From contig CAJTMG010000001.1 of NCBI GenBank assembly GCA_910577405.1, positions 62,001-126,000 of the forward strand: 64,000 bases of DNA, written 5' to 3'. The translations under genes were made by a program, and so were the position numbers. Origin of the DNA: an uncultured Oscillibacter sp. (lineage in GTDB: Bacteria; Bacillota; Clostridia; Oscillospirales; Oscillospiraceae). Position 1 is the first letter of the stretch, and each line of letters opens with the position of its first letter. The notes beneath the pieces are model-generated. The model ran no database searches. It saw only the letters and a program-made list of their open reading frames with translations, and was not told where the DNA came from. Shown here in pieces: positions 43,449 to 52,142 of the stretch.

Positions 43449-45082
43449 GGGCCGGCCTCCTTCCATTTTTTGAAGTATTCAATCGGATACAGCGTGACAT
43501 CCTCTCCCGCCAGACGCGCCAGACATAGGAACGCGCCGCCGGGCTTGTACTCCTCCGCCAGCTTTTCCATTGTCTTTACCAGCGCGTTTTCCTCCGCCCG
43601 GTACTGGACCTCCAGCGGCAGCACGCGGCCTCCGGCGTCGTACAGGAGCATCCGGAATTTCTGCGCTGTCTTGTCAAACGCCTGGGCTTCACAGCGGGCG
43701 GGCCGTACCAGTACCACCCGTTCCGTCTCCGGTCCCCACAGCAGGCGCGGCGAAAGATGATCGTACATGGCTGAAAAATCCGTCCAGCATAATTCCGGCG
43801 GCAGGACTTCCCACGGCTTCCGGTTGGGGCCTATTACCGCGTGGGCCGATTCCGTCGACGACAGCCGTCCATCCGCTGTGGCCTTGCAGTCCTCCAGCGT
43901 CAGAAGGACGTCATAGAGCTGGTCCATCAGGCAGGTCAGGCCCCAGGGCGCGGGGACGCGGGCGTTGGGCGGACGGCGGCGGGATTCATAGAACGTGGGC
44001 CTTGCGTTGGTGTAGGTATACCAGCGGCCCTGCTTTGTGTCCCAGAAATAGAACACGGTACCCTCAAAGCCGCTGTCCGCATGGAATTCACGTTCGCCCA
44101 GAAGACAAAGCGCAAGGTCCGGACAAGGGCGGTATTCATCCCGGAACGTCCCGGCCAGGGCAGGCAGGTCCGCGTTCTCTCCCTCCAATTGCCGCGCCAG
44201 ATGAAACAGCTCCGACAGCCGGTACAGCAGGTCTTCCGTCCGGAATGCCGCGCTTCGGTTCAGCGCCCGTTCCAGCAGCGTCGAAAGCGTCCGCAGGCCC
44301 GTTTCCAGCCGGGGCAGATTCGCCGCGTGACACAGGGCCGATAACCGCCGGGCGCTGTCCGGGGCCGCGTCCGACAGCCGGGAAAGGCCGCCGTCCAACA
44401 GTTCCGCCGTCAGACCCTCCACCGCCTGCGCCGCCGCCTGTACCTGCTCCAGGTCCCAGCGGCGGTCGTCGGTCTTCGGCGCTTCCGCAAGGTCCGATAA
44501 GGCCACCCGCTCTTTCTTGATCTGATAGCACAGCAATGCCGCGGCCTTGTGACGGCACAGCTCCGCGCTCCGGCAGGTACACGTCGAATGCTCCAAGGGC
44601 GTCAGCAGTTTGACGATCTCGCCGCCCCAGTTCATGCGGACCACCGAGCTTTCTTCCATCTCCGGCAGGCCCTCTTTGCCCAGACGGAATACAAGCTGAT
44701 GAAACGCCTTCGCCCCTAACGCCTTCTTGACGCGCTCCAACGGCACCTCCAGCAAAGGCGTCAGGTCCGGCGGCGGGGCGGGGGACGCGTCTGTCTCTCC
44801 TGCGGCCGTCTGCTCCTTCAGCCATAAAATCGCGGCGATCCGGTGACGGCACATCCCCTGGGACGGGCAGGTGCAGACGCTGTCCCCCAATGGCGATTTC
44901 AGCAGGCAGACCTCTTCTCCCAGCCGGACCTCTACCCCGTCCCCCTGTGCCGCTCCTTCCGGCGTCAGTTTCGTCAGGTCCTTCTTCGCGCGGTTTACCA
45001 GGCCCTTTGAGCTTAACCCCGCAAGATACGTCTCGTCCGCCTGGGCCAGCGCCGTTTGCAGGGCTTCCGGCAGTGCGTTCAC
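43445..45082 (-). CDS. SWIM zinc-finger protein (YehQ-like)
   Basis: 545 aa from the GTG at 45082 (AAAGGAG 8 nt upstream). Two SWIM fingers of CxCx(n)CxH form are present: CTCPSQGMCRH near residue 70 and CTCRSAELCRH near residue 170. The rest is a helical region and a beta-rich C-terminal domain (FEGTVFYFWDTKQGRWYTYT). SWIM fingers bind nucleic acid or protein. The gene stands 13 nt after the VWA gene and overlaps the small gene downstream. E. coli YehQ has the same place in its cluster. Confidence 0.88.
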   Translation of the reverse strand: MNALPEALQTALAQADETYLAGLSSKGLVNRAKKDLTKLTPEGAAQGDGVEVRLGEEVCLLKSPLGDSVCTCPSQGMCRHRIAAILWLKEQTAAGETDASPAPPPDLTPLLEVPLERVKKALGAKAFHQLVFRLGKEGLPEMEESSVVRMNWGGEIVKLLTPLEHSTCTCRSAELCRHKAAALLCYQIKKERVALSDLAEAPKTDDRRWDLEQVQAAAQAVEGLTAELLDGGLSRLSDAAPDSARRLSALCHAANLPRLETGLRTLSTLLERALNRSAAFRTEDLLYRLSELFHLARQLEGENADLPALAGTFRDEYRPCPDLALCLLGEREFHADSGFEGTVFYFWDTKQGRWYTYTNARPTFYESRRRPPNARVPAPWGLTCLMDQLYDVLLTLEDCKATADGRLSSTESAHAVIGPNRKPWEVLPPELCWTDFSAMYDHLSPRLLWGPETERVVLVRPARCEAQAFDKTAQKFRMLLYDAGGRVLPLEVQYRAEENALVKTMEKLAEEYKPGGAFLCLARLAGEDVTLYPIEYFKKWKEAGP

Positions 45083-45095
45083 GGCTCTCACTCCT

Positions 45096-46205
45096 TTACT
45101 GCATGATGTTTCCGATGTAATCCCCTAACTGCTCCGGGGTCAGGGCTCCTACAAACGCCCCCATCTTCGCTAACGTCCCCGCTACCGCCCGGTTGTAGAA
45201 GGGGTTCGCGTTCCGGTCCAGGGCTGTCAGCGCCGCCAGCTTCGCCCCGCTCTCCAATATCTCCCCGCAGACCTTATACAGACTCGCCACCGGCCCGCCC
45301 TCGCAAAGGTCCGATACCAGTACGACGATTGTCCGGTGTGGATTTACAATCAGGGACTGACAGTAGTTCATGGCCTTCGCGATGTCTGTTCCGCCGCCTA
45401 ACTGTACGCTCATCAGCGTCTCTACCGGGTCCTGTGCCACCTCGCTTAAATCCACGACCTGGGTGTCGAAAATCACCAGCCGGGAATCCACCATGGGCAT
45501 CCGGGCGAAAATCCCCGCCATGACCGCGCTGTGTATCACCGCGTCCGCCATGGAACCGCTCTCGTCCACCGCCATCACAATCCGCCAGGTGTTGAACCGC
45601 TTTACCCGGCCGCTGAAATAGACCTTTTCCAGTACCAGCCGCTTTTCCTCAGGATCGTAGTGCTTCAGATTCCGCCGTATCGTCTTCTGAATATCCAGAT
45701 TCCGCATGGACGCTACCGGGCTGCTGATGTCCCGCCGGATACGCCCCAGAAGCGAACGCCGGAAGTCCTGCTGCATCTTCTTCGTCAGCTCCTCCGCCAC
45801 CTTTGCCGCAATCCGCCGGGCGACCGCAAGCACCGGGCCGGTCATCTGGGATTTCAGGCTCAGAATCGTCTCCAGCAGCGCTTGATTCGGCTCCATCCGC
45901 TCCAGGATCTCCGGGTCCGTCAGAAGCTCCGTCATCTGATACCGGTCCAGGGCGTGGCGTTCCAGTACCTGGGCCGTCTGATGGGGAAACAGCTTCCGGA
46001 CCTTCCGCAGCCAGACCGGTACCGTCATCTTGCTGGAGCCTGAACCGCCCTGCTCCTGATATTCATCGTCTCCCGCTTCGCGGCTGTACAGGAAATCCAG
46101 CGCCTGGTCCATCTCGATGGAAATGCCGTCCTGTAATGGAATCGACCCCTGGGCCGGTTCTCCCAACACCAAACGCCAGCGGTTTAAGATTGCTCCTTCT
46201 GTCAT
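45096..46205 (-). CDS. VWA-domain protein (YehP/CoxE-like)
   Basis: 369 aa from the ATG at 46205 (GAGGTG upstream). The helical N-domain (about 1-195) is followed by a von Willebrand A domain with a complete MIDAS: AVDESGSMADAVIHSAVMAG near residue 210, GGGTDIAKAM near 270 and VLVSDLCEGG near 295. VWA proteins of this type are partners of MoxR ATPases and bring them to substrate proteins. It lies 48 nt after the DUF5682 gene. Confidence 0.92.
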   Translation of the reverse strand: MTEGAILNRWRLVLGEPAQGSIPLQDGISIEMDQALDFLYSREAGDDEYQEQGGSGSSKMTVPVWLRKVRKLFPHQTAQVLERHALDRYQMTELLTDPEILERMEPNQALLETILSLKSQMTGPVLAVARRIAAKVAEELTKKMQQDFRRSLLGRIRRDISSPVASMRNLDIQKTIRRNLKHYDPEEKRLVLEKVYFSGRVKRFNTWRIVMAVDESGSMADAVIHSAVMAGIFARMPMVDSRLVIFDTQVVDLSEVAQDPVETLMSVQLGGGTDIAKAMNYCQSLIVNPHRTIVVLVSDLCEGGPVASLYKVCGEILESGAKLAALTALDRNANPFYNRAVAGTLAKMGAFVGALTPEQLGDYIGNIMQ

Positions 46206-46253
46206 TCCCTTACACCTCACTGCTCTATTTAAGATACCGCCTGCATTTCCGCG

Positions 46254-48572
46254 TTACAGCCTTGCCGCCGCCCACGCGTCCAGGGTCTCTCCGTAGGCGT
46301 AATGCTCCGCGGGCGGACGGCGCAAGACCTCCGGCGATACCCCGTGGAGTGCAGCGGCGCGGCGGGCAATCCGGGCGGCTTCCGCAGGCGTGAACGAACG
46401 GAAGGCCAGGCGCAGTTCCGGCAGAAGCGCCAGAAAATCCGGTTCCTCCAGGCGGGCAAACAGATGGTCAAGGGACGGCAGAAACTGCTCGCTGACCAGC
46501 ACCAGATCCCGGGCCGTGGAAAACAAGCCCCGCAGAAATGCCGCCGAGCGCATCATCTGTTCACGGGACCCCCGCAGATAGCCTCCGCAAGCCGTCTCAA
46601 TTGCCGCCTGCCAGGATGGGTCCGCGCCATACAGCAAGCCCAACGCGCCGCCGTGCAGTCCGGGATGCAGGTCTGGTTCGTTCAGCAGGGATTCCAGAGC
46701 GTCCAGAAGCCCCGCCCGGCGGTTTGCGAATTCCTTCCGGGCCGACAATTGATACAGCCGGGAAATCAGCGAGAGACAGTCCGAAAGCTGCCCGTCCTTG
46801 ATGGCCGCCATGGACGGAAGCAGGCTCAATACCTTCCCGAAGCATTGGTCCAGCAGGCCCGTATAGTCATAGGTGTCCTCCTGACGGTACAGACGGCCCA
46901 TCTCCAGCAGCGTGTTCAGATGCCCGCAGGCCTTTGCCAGGGAGAAGAAATCGCCGTCGCTGGCCGCAAGGGCCCTCAAATGGCTGTGGAGCTTCCCGGA
47001 CGCGTCCTCCAGGCCCATCAGAAAGCCCTGGACCAGAAGCCCCGCGCCGTCTCCGGTCAGGGTGGCCTCCAGCATCTGACGCTCCAGCAGCAGCCCGCAC
47101 GCCTCCCGCACTGTGCCGCCGGATACCGATTGATCGACCAACGCCGCCATTACACTGCCGTCCCAGCGCCATGCCCACGTTTCCCGAATCAAACTGCGGT
47201 CCCTCTGCGACGCAAGGTCCGGGCCTTTCACAAGCTGCGCAAAATTGGAGTCCAGAAATACCGTGCGATGGAAAAAACGGCTGACTTCCCGATGCTTTGG
47301 CGATGAAAAAATATTCAGTATGCTCTGCTGACGCTGGGCGCTGTTCAGATTCAGGCCCAGGCGTTTGCATTGCAGCTGGAAATCCGATACCAACGGCGGA
47401 ACCAACGCGCTGTCCGGCAAGACCCCTACTTCATCCCCGGTGGTCAGTTTCCGCAAGACCTGCATGGGGCCGGAGGTCGCCGCTGTTTCCTCGCCCTTGA
47501 TGAACGCTGTTGTCACTCCGTCCCGCAGTTCGTACAAGCCCGGCTGCGCCTTGCCCCGTAAGCCTGACAAGCCCCTTGCCATGTCCAGCGCGCATGTCTC
47601 GTCCGCTACCGATAACGCCTCCCCGTTGTGCCGCAGTCTCCGCCCGCAGGCCGCGATCAGATCCAGGACCGTCTGGGCGTAGGCTTCCCCGGGGTCCTCG
47701 CCACGCATTTTCTCCCAGACACGGCAGTAAAACCCAGGCGACTGCATCCCGCTGGCGTAGCCGTTCAACGCGTCCGCCGCCTCCATTGTGTACACCATGG
47801 GATAAATCTGCTCCGCGCCCTCCGGGAATGGGTCCGGCTGTTCGATTTCTACAGGATGCAAAAGACCCCAGCTATGGAATCCGCCGGTGACCACAAGCAC
47901 CCGCTGAAATTTCCCGCAGGCTTCCGAAATCCGCCGGGCCATATGCGCTTCACGGGCAAGACAGCCGTCGGATTGCAGATCACGGGTGTTCTCTCGGGCC
48001 AGCAGGCAATAGGTGTGCATCAGGCTTACAAAATCCGCCGTGGCCATGGAAAGGCCGTTGACCTCGAAATATTTCTCCCAGAATTCGTCAAAGCTCCGTA
48101 AGCCCGTTTTCTCGCAGAGCTTCTCCAGAAATTCCCCGTGGCTGAAATAGCCCTCGTCCTGGTACGCCCGCCGCTCGTCCGGACGCCGCAAGCCCTGCCC
48201 CGCCTTCGACGCCAGGAGAATCCCGCTGTAGGGCAGGTCCATGAACCGCGCTTCCGTACCGTGCTCCTGCGCCCATCGGAGGGCCGTCAGTTCCGGGGAG
48301 CAGTCCAGAAACGGATAGTAGCACCGGTACAGCTCGTCCTTTTCCCCCAAACGCCCTGTCTCGTCACGCAGCGCGCAGTACAGTGCCAGAGGCGGCTTTG
48401 CGTCCGGGTGCGACAGAAGGGGAATCAGCTCGTTGGCCGTCTCCGGTCCCTCTACCAGCACGCAGTCCGGCTGATAGGCTTCCAGTGTCCGGAGAAGATG
48501 GAACGAACAGATGGGGCTGTGATGCCGGACCGGAAAATACACACAGGACGCCGTCAGGTCATACGGAATCAT
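46254..48572 (-). CDS. DUF5682 family protein (YehM-like)
   Basis: 772 aa from the ATG at 48572, which overlaps the stop of the MoxR gene (ATGA). The signature is near the start: FPVRHHSPICSFHLLRTLEA, then CVLVEGPETANELIPLL. A second conserved part is AYQDEGYFSHGEFLEKLCEK and VVTGGFHSWGLLHP near 215. The C-terminal half is helical. The His/Glu pattern hints at an erythromycin-esterase/TraB-like fold, which is inference. Function is unknown. Confidence 0.85.
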   Translation of the reverse strand: MIPYDLTASCVYFPVRHHSPICSFHLLRTLEAYQPDCVLVEGPETANELIPLLSHPDAKPPLALYCALRDETGRLGEKDELYRCYYPFLDCSPELTALRWAQEHGTEARFMDLPYSGILLASKAGQGLRRPDERRAYQDEGYFSHGEFLEKLCEKTGLRSFDEFWEKYFEVNGLSMATADFVSLMHTYCLLARENTRDLQSDGCLAREAHMARRISEACGKFQRVLVVTGGFHSWGLLHPVEIEQPDPFPEGAEQIYPMVYTMEAADALNGYASGMQSPGFYCRVWEKMRGEDPGEAYAQTVLDLIAACGRRLRHNGEALSVADETCALDMARGLSGLRGKAQPGLYELRDGVTTAFIKGEETAATSGPMQVLRKLTTGDEVGVLPDSALVPPLVSDFQLQCKRLGLNLNSAQRQQSILNIFSSPKHREVSRFFHRTVFLDSNFAQLVKGPDLASQRDRSLIRETWAWRWDGSVMAALVDQSVSGGTVREACGLLLERQMLEATLTGDGAGLLVQGFLMGLEDASGKLHSHLRALAASDGDFFSLAKACGHLNTLLEMGRLYRQEDTYDYTGLLDQCFGKVLSLLPSMAAIKDGQLSDCLSLISRLYQLSARKEFANRRAGLLDALESLLNEPDLHPGLHGGALGLLYGADPSWQAAIETACGGYLRGSREQMMRSAAFLRGLFSTARDLVLVSEQFLPSLDHLFARLEEPDFLALLPELRLAFRSFTPAEAARIARRAAALHGVSPEVLRRPPAEHYAYGETLDAWAAARL

Positions 48573-49684
48573 TTCAGGGCCGTTCGCGCCTGGTAGTATT
48601 CCTTCCACAGGCCCCCCTCCTTCTCCGCTTTGTCACGGACGACCGTCGAAAAGTAGCCCCGTACCTTCTCCAGGTCTTCTCCCGGCTCCTGTCCCAGCGC
48701 GCCCGTCAGATTCGCCGCAAGGGACCGGATGCTGATCGTGCCCTCTCCGTAGTAATACGCACCCATCATGGTCTGATAGTACACTGAAACCGCTTCCGCC
48801 GTGCTCATAACCGCGCTGGGCTTTTCAATCCGGTGGCCCATGGACGAAACGCCCTCCCGCAGCTCGTGGAACGTCGACGCCAGCAGCTCCGCGGCTCCCG
48901 TGTCCGGCGGCATATCCACACCTGCGTTCTTCGCCATCGCCGACGCCTCCCGCAGAATAATCTCCTTCTCCAATCGCACGTCCTTCACCGGCCTTACCGT
49001 CTCAAAGTTGAACCGACGCTTTAACGCGCTGCTCATTTCATTCACGCCCCGGTCCCTCGTGTTGGCCGTGCCGATGACGTTGAAGCCCGGCTTCGCAAAC
49101 AGAAAGCCTTCCTCACCCAATTCCGGCACGCTCAGGACCTTATCGCTCATAACGCTGATGAGGCTGTCCTGGATTTCCGCCGGCGTCCGGGTGATCTCCT
49201 CGAACCGCGTCAGAATGCCCCGTTCCATCCCCACATACAGCGGCGCGGGCACCAACGCTTGACGGCTCGGTCCCTGGGCCAGCAGAAGAGCATAGTTCCA
49301 ACCGTATTTTATCATGTCCTCCGTGGTCCCCGCCGTGCCCTGGATCGTGTTCGTGCTGACGCCGCTGATGGCCGCCGTCAGAAGCTCCGACAGCAGCGTT
49401 TTTGCCGTGCCCGGTTCGCCTACCAGCATCAGGCCCCGGCTTCCCGTCAGGGTGATGATGCACCGTTCTACCAGCGCGTCATTTCCCAGATATTTCTTTC
49501 CTATCGTAATCTCCCGGCCCTCGTACTTCAGAGGCTTCTTCCGGCCCAAGATAAAATCCCGTACCGCTTTCGGACTCAATTTCCAGCCTTGCGGTTTCCG
49601 GTTCCCTTCGTCCGCCGCCGCCAGCGCTTCCAATTCCTTCCGGTACCTCGTCTCCGCCTGGGGCCGTATCATTGCCTGTTCCAT
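48569..49684 (-). CDS. MoxR-type AAA+ ATPase (YehL-like)
   Basis: 371 aa from the ATG at 49684 (AGGAG 7 nt upstream). Walker A is MLVGEPGTAKTLLSELL near residue 95. The Walker B region GILTRFEEITRTP replaces the usual Asp-Glu with Glu-Glu. Sensor 1 is FNVIGTANTRDRG and the arginine-finger region is SSALKRRFNFE. These ATPases remodel protein complexes with VWA partners. It is the first gene of the six-gene operon and has its own promoter. Confidence 0.92.
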   Translation of the reverse strand: MEQAMIRPQAETRYRKELEALAAADEGNRKPQGWKLSPKAVRDFILGRKKPLKYEGREITIGKKYLGNDALVERCIITLTGSRGLMLVGEPGTAKTLLSELLTAAISGVSTNTIQGTAGTTEDMIKYGWNYALLLAQGPSRQALVPAPLYVGMERGILTRFEEITRTPAEIQDSLISVMSDKVLSVPELGEEGFLFAKPGFNVIGTANTRDRGVNEMSSALKRRFNFETVRPVKDVRLEKEIILREASAMAKNAGVDMPPDTGAAELLASTFHELREGVSSMGHRIEKPSAVMSTAEAVSVYYQTMMGAYYYGEGTISIRSLAANLTGALGQEPGEDLEKVRGYFSTVVRDKAEKEGGLWKEYYQARTALK

Positions 49685-49717
49685 ATCTGCGCTCCTCTCC
49701 ATATTGTTTCTGGTACA

Positions 49718-49746
49718 AGTATACTATCATTTCGCACAGAATGCAA
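49718..49746 (-). promoter_or_regulatory. Promoter of the MoxR-VWA operon
   Basis: Minus strand TTGCAT (49741-49746), 17-nt spacer, TATACT (49718-49723), about 30 nt before the first gene. Confidence 0.75.
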
Positions 49747-49777
49747 GACTGTTTTCTTTTTTTACATCCTGTTCACG

Positions 49778-49804
49778 AAAAACTCTCCCCAATTCCTTGG
49801 AGAG
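49778..49804 (-). terminator. Terminator of the SPFH-rtcB-nucleotidyltransferase operon
   Basis: Minus strand CTCTCCAA (49797-49804) pairs with TTGGGGAG (49785-49792), then AGTTTTT. It ends the upstream operon just before the promoter of the next. The remainder of 49805-50006 holds no convincing gene. Confidence 0.75.
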
Positions 49805-50006
49805 AGCTTCGGCGGTTCAATATTCGCTGTGTTTCCGGTTCAAAGTCCAGCGGCCGCAGGGAAGAGGCGGGATGTACAGGCTTTCCTGCTGGTTGGCGCT
49901 GGGGACGTTGGCGGTTCTGGGACGGGCCTTGTCAAGCTGAATCAGGGTCATCATGAGGCAGGGAGATTTCCGAATACTGACCACTCCTTTCATCCATGCA
50001 GAACTA

Positions 50007-50777
50007 TTATTCGATTTCTGCCTGTATACCAAGCTGGGAGAGAAACAGCGCGTTCAATTCCTCCCATCCAACCGGCGGGTCGGACGGCTGTGCTTCTATC
50101 CGGGCCTGTATGCGGACGGTCTCATTTTCCAGCCAGGCGTTCAGGGCGTCTATGGGCGGGATGTACGCCGTTTCCGGACTGTATATCTTCTGTTTCAGCA
50201 AACTTTCCGTAATCGAATGGAGTTCTGACGGAAGCTCAGCCTGGGCCAAGGTCCGGAAGGCCATGGGCGGCGGGGTCCCGTGCTCCAGTATCCAGCGGCA
50301 GGCCAGAAGGGGACGCAGGACGTAAAAGTATTTTTTCAGCTTTACCTGTTCGCCTTTCAGGTACTCGCCGCAGTTGCTCTTTGCCATGCTCAGATAATGC
50401 CACAGGCTCTTCCGGGAACAGAAACAGCGCTCCATTACCGGCCGGAAGCGTTCTGTGAATTCGCCGCCGCGGTACACGACAGGCGAGGAAAACCATTCAA
50501 ATAAAGTGGGGTTCGAGGCGTGCAGAAGACGCAGGGTTTTGTCCAGATCCCAGCCGTTCACGTCCAGGACCCCGTCCATGGGCAGCTCCAGCACATCCCG
50601 GCGGGCCTCCAGCTTCAGATAGTACGGCGCGGGGCGGACATACACAAACCGCACGTCGTAATCGCTGTCCGGAGAGGCAAAGCCCCAGGCACGGCTCCCT
50701 GATTCCGCCGCGTACAGAATCCGGACGTTCTCCCGGCGTTCGATGCCTGTCAGCGCTTCCTGTATTCTCTGTTCCAT
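50007..50777 (-). CDS. RtcB-associated nucleotidyltransferase (COG3541/RlaP-like)
   Basis: 256 aa. The polymerase-beta-type active site is ESGSRAWGFASPDSDYDVRFVY near residue 25, giving the GS and DxD metal ligands. The C-terminal part is helical (SMAKSNCGEYLKGEQVKLKK). Members of this family are found beside RtcB ligases and are thought to modify RNA ends; the reaction here is unproven. It starts 12 nt after rtcB and ends the operon. Confidence 0.88.
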   Translation of the reverse strand: MEQRIQEALTGIERRENVRILYAAESGSRAWGFASPDSDYDVRFVYVRPAPYYLKLEARRDVLELPMDGVLDVNGWDLDKTLRLLHASNPTLFEWFSSPVVYRGGEFTERFRPVMERCFCSRKSLWHYLSMAKSNCGEYLKGEQVKLKKYFYVLRPLLACRWILEHGTPPPMAFRTLAQAELPSELHSITESLLKQKIYSPETAYIPPIDALNAWLENETVRIQARIEAQPSDPPVGWEELNALFLSQLGIQAEIE

Positions 50778-50789
50778 AGCGCTCCCCCT

Positions 50790-51992
50790 TTACTCTGCCG
50801 CCTTGAAGTTGTACACCGGTTTGATGTTCGCTATGATTTCCGCCGTGGGTCCAATCTGGGAGACAATCTCATCCATCCCTTTATAGGCCATCGGCGATTC
50901 GTCCAGCGTGTCCGGCACTACACACGTTGAATAAATCCCCGCCATCTCTGCCCGGTATTCTTCCATGTCCAGCTTGTCAAACGCGGCCTTGCGGCTCATC
51001 AGACGTCCCGCGCCGTGGGGGGCCGAACAGTTCCACTCCGGGTTCCCTTTTCCTACGCACAGCAGGCTGCCGTCCCTCATGTTGATCGGAATCAGCAGCT
51101 TTTCTCCCGCTTTCGCCGATACCGCCCCCTTCCGGAGAATCATCGCGTCCGTGTCTACGTAGTTGTGTATCGTGGTGAACGTCTCTTCCGCCTCCAGCCC
51201 CAAGCCCGTCAGTATCACCTCCGCCATGGCCTGACGGTTCAGGGACGCGTAGCGCTGGACCAGCTTCATGTCATGGATGTAGTCCTCAAAGAGATTCCCT
51301 TCCACATACGCAAGGTCCTTCGGCAGGTCCAGCGCGTGTTCCTTCCGCAGCGCCTTGACGGTGGACTGTATCTCCTGAAAACGCCCCTCTTCCTTCAGCT
51401 TCGCAATCGCCGCCTGTATCTGATACTCTGCCCCGCCCCAGAGCGCTTTCCGGCCTTCGTTCTGGTAATATACGGCCACTTCCTTGCCAAGATGCCGGCT
51501 GCCGGAGTGAATCACAAGGTACAGCTCGCCCTCCGGCCCACGGTCTGCCTCGATGAAGTGATTCCCGCCGCCTAACGTCCCTACGCTCCGGGCCGCCCGC
51601 ATATACTGTATCGCGTGGAAACAGCGCAGCTCCTTCAGATTCGTGTCCCGGGCCAGGGGATGGGTCTTCGGGCGGACTTCCCGGCCACAGGGGATTTTCT
51701 CCCTGATCAGATTGTCCAAGGCTTCAAAATCCAGCTCCCGGGTCTTCAGACGGACCGTCTCCATCCCGCAGCCAATATCTACCCCTACCATGCCCGGAAC
51801 AATCTTGTCCTGTACCGTCATCGTCGTGCCAATCGTGCAGCCCATCCCCGCGTGTACGTCCGGCATGACCCGAATGCGGCTCCCGGAAAACGCCTCCTGA
51901 TCGCATACCGCCTGAATCTGTTCACGGGCCGTTTCTTCCAGTTCGCTTGTGTAACAGAGGGCCGTGTTGTGCCTGCCCTGTATCGTAATCAT
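50790..51992 (-). CDS. rtcB: RNA-splicing ligase RtcB family
   Basis: 400 aa, the compact bacterial form (E. coli RtcB is 408). VMPDVHAGMGCTIGTTM, VGVDIGCGM (Mn-binding Cys), GGGNHFIE and IHSGSRHLG are the metal motifs. WNCSAPHGAGRLMSR near residue 325 has the histidine that takes the guanylate. RtcB joins RNA 2',3'-cyclic phosphate ends to 5'-OH ends using GTP and Mn. No rtcA or rtcR is present. GGGAGG precedes the ATG. Confidence 0.94.
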   Translation of the reverse strand: MITIQGRHNTALCYTSELEETAREQIQAVCDQEAFSGSRIRVMPDVHAGMGCTIGTTMTVQDKIVPGMVGVDIGCGMETVRLKTRELDFEALDNLIREKIPCGREVRPKTHPLARDTNLKELRCFHAIQYMRAARSVGTLGGGNHFIEADRGPEGELYLVIHSGSRHLGKEVAVYYQNEGRKALWGGAEYQIQAAIAKLKEEGRFQEIQSTVKALRKEHALDLPKDLAYVEGNLFEDYIHDMKLVQRYASLNRQAMAEVILTGLGLEAEETFTTIHNYVDTDAMILRKGAVSAKAGEKLLIPINMRDGSLLCVGKGNPEWNCSAPHGAGRLMSRKAAFDKLDMEEYRAEMAGIYSTCVVPDTLDESPMAYKGMDEIVSQIGPTAEIIANIKPVYNFKAAE

Positions 51993-52142
51993 GATGCACC
52001 TCCCAAAAACAGCAGGGCGGGATCAGGCGCGGCGGAAGGAATACTCCCTGCGCCGTTCCGTTTTCCCGCGGCCTAGTAGAACGAAAGAGGGGAAAAGCCT
52101 GCGCCTTCCCGCTCTTTGCAGCGTCAGAATGAAGAGGAGCGG

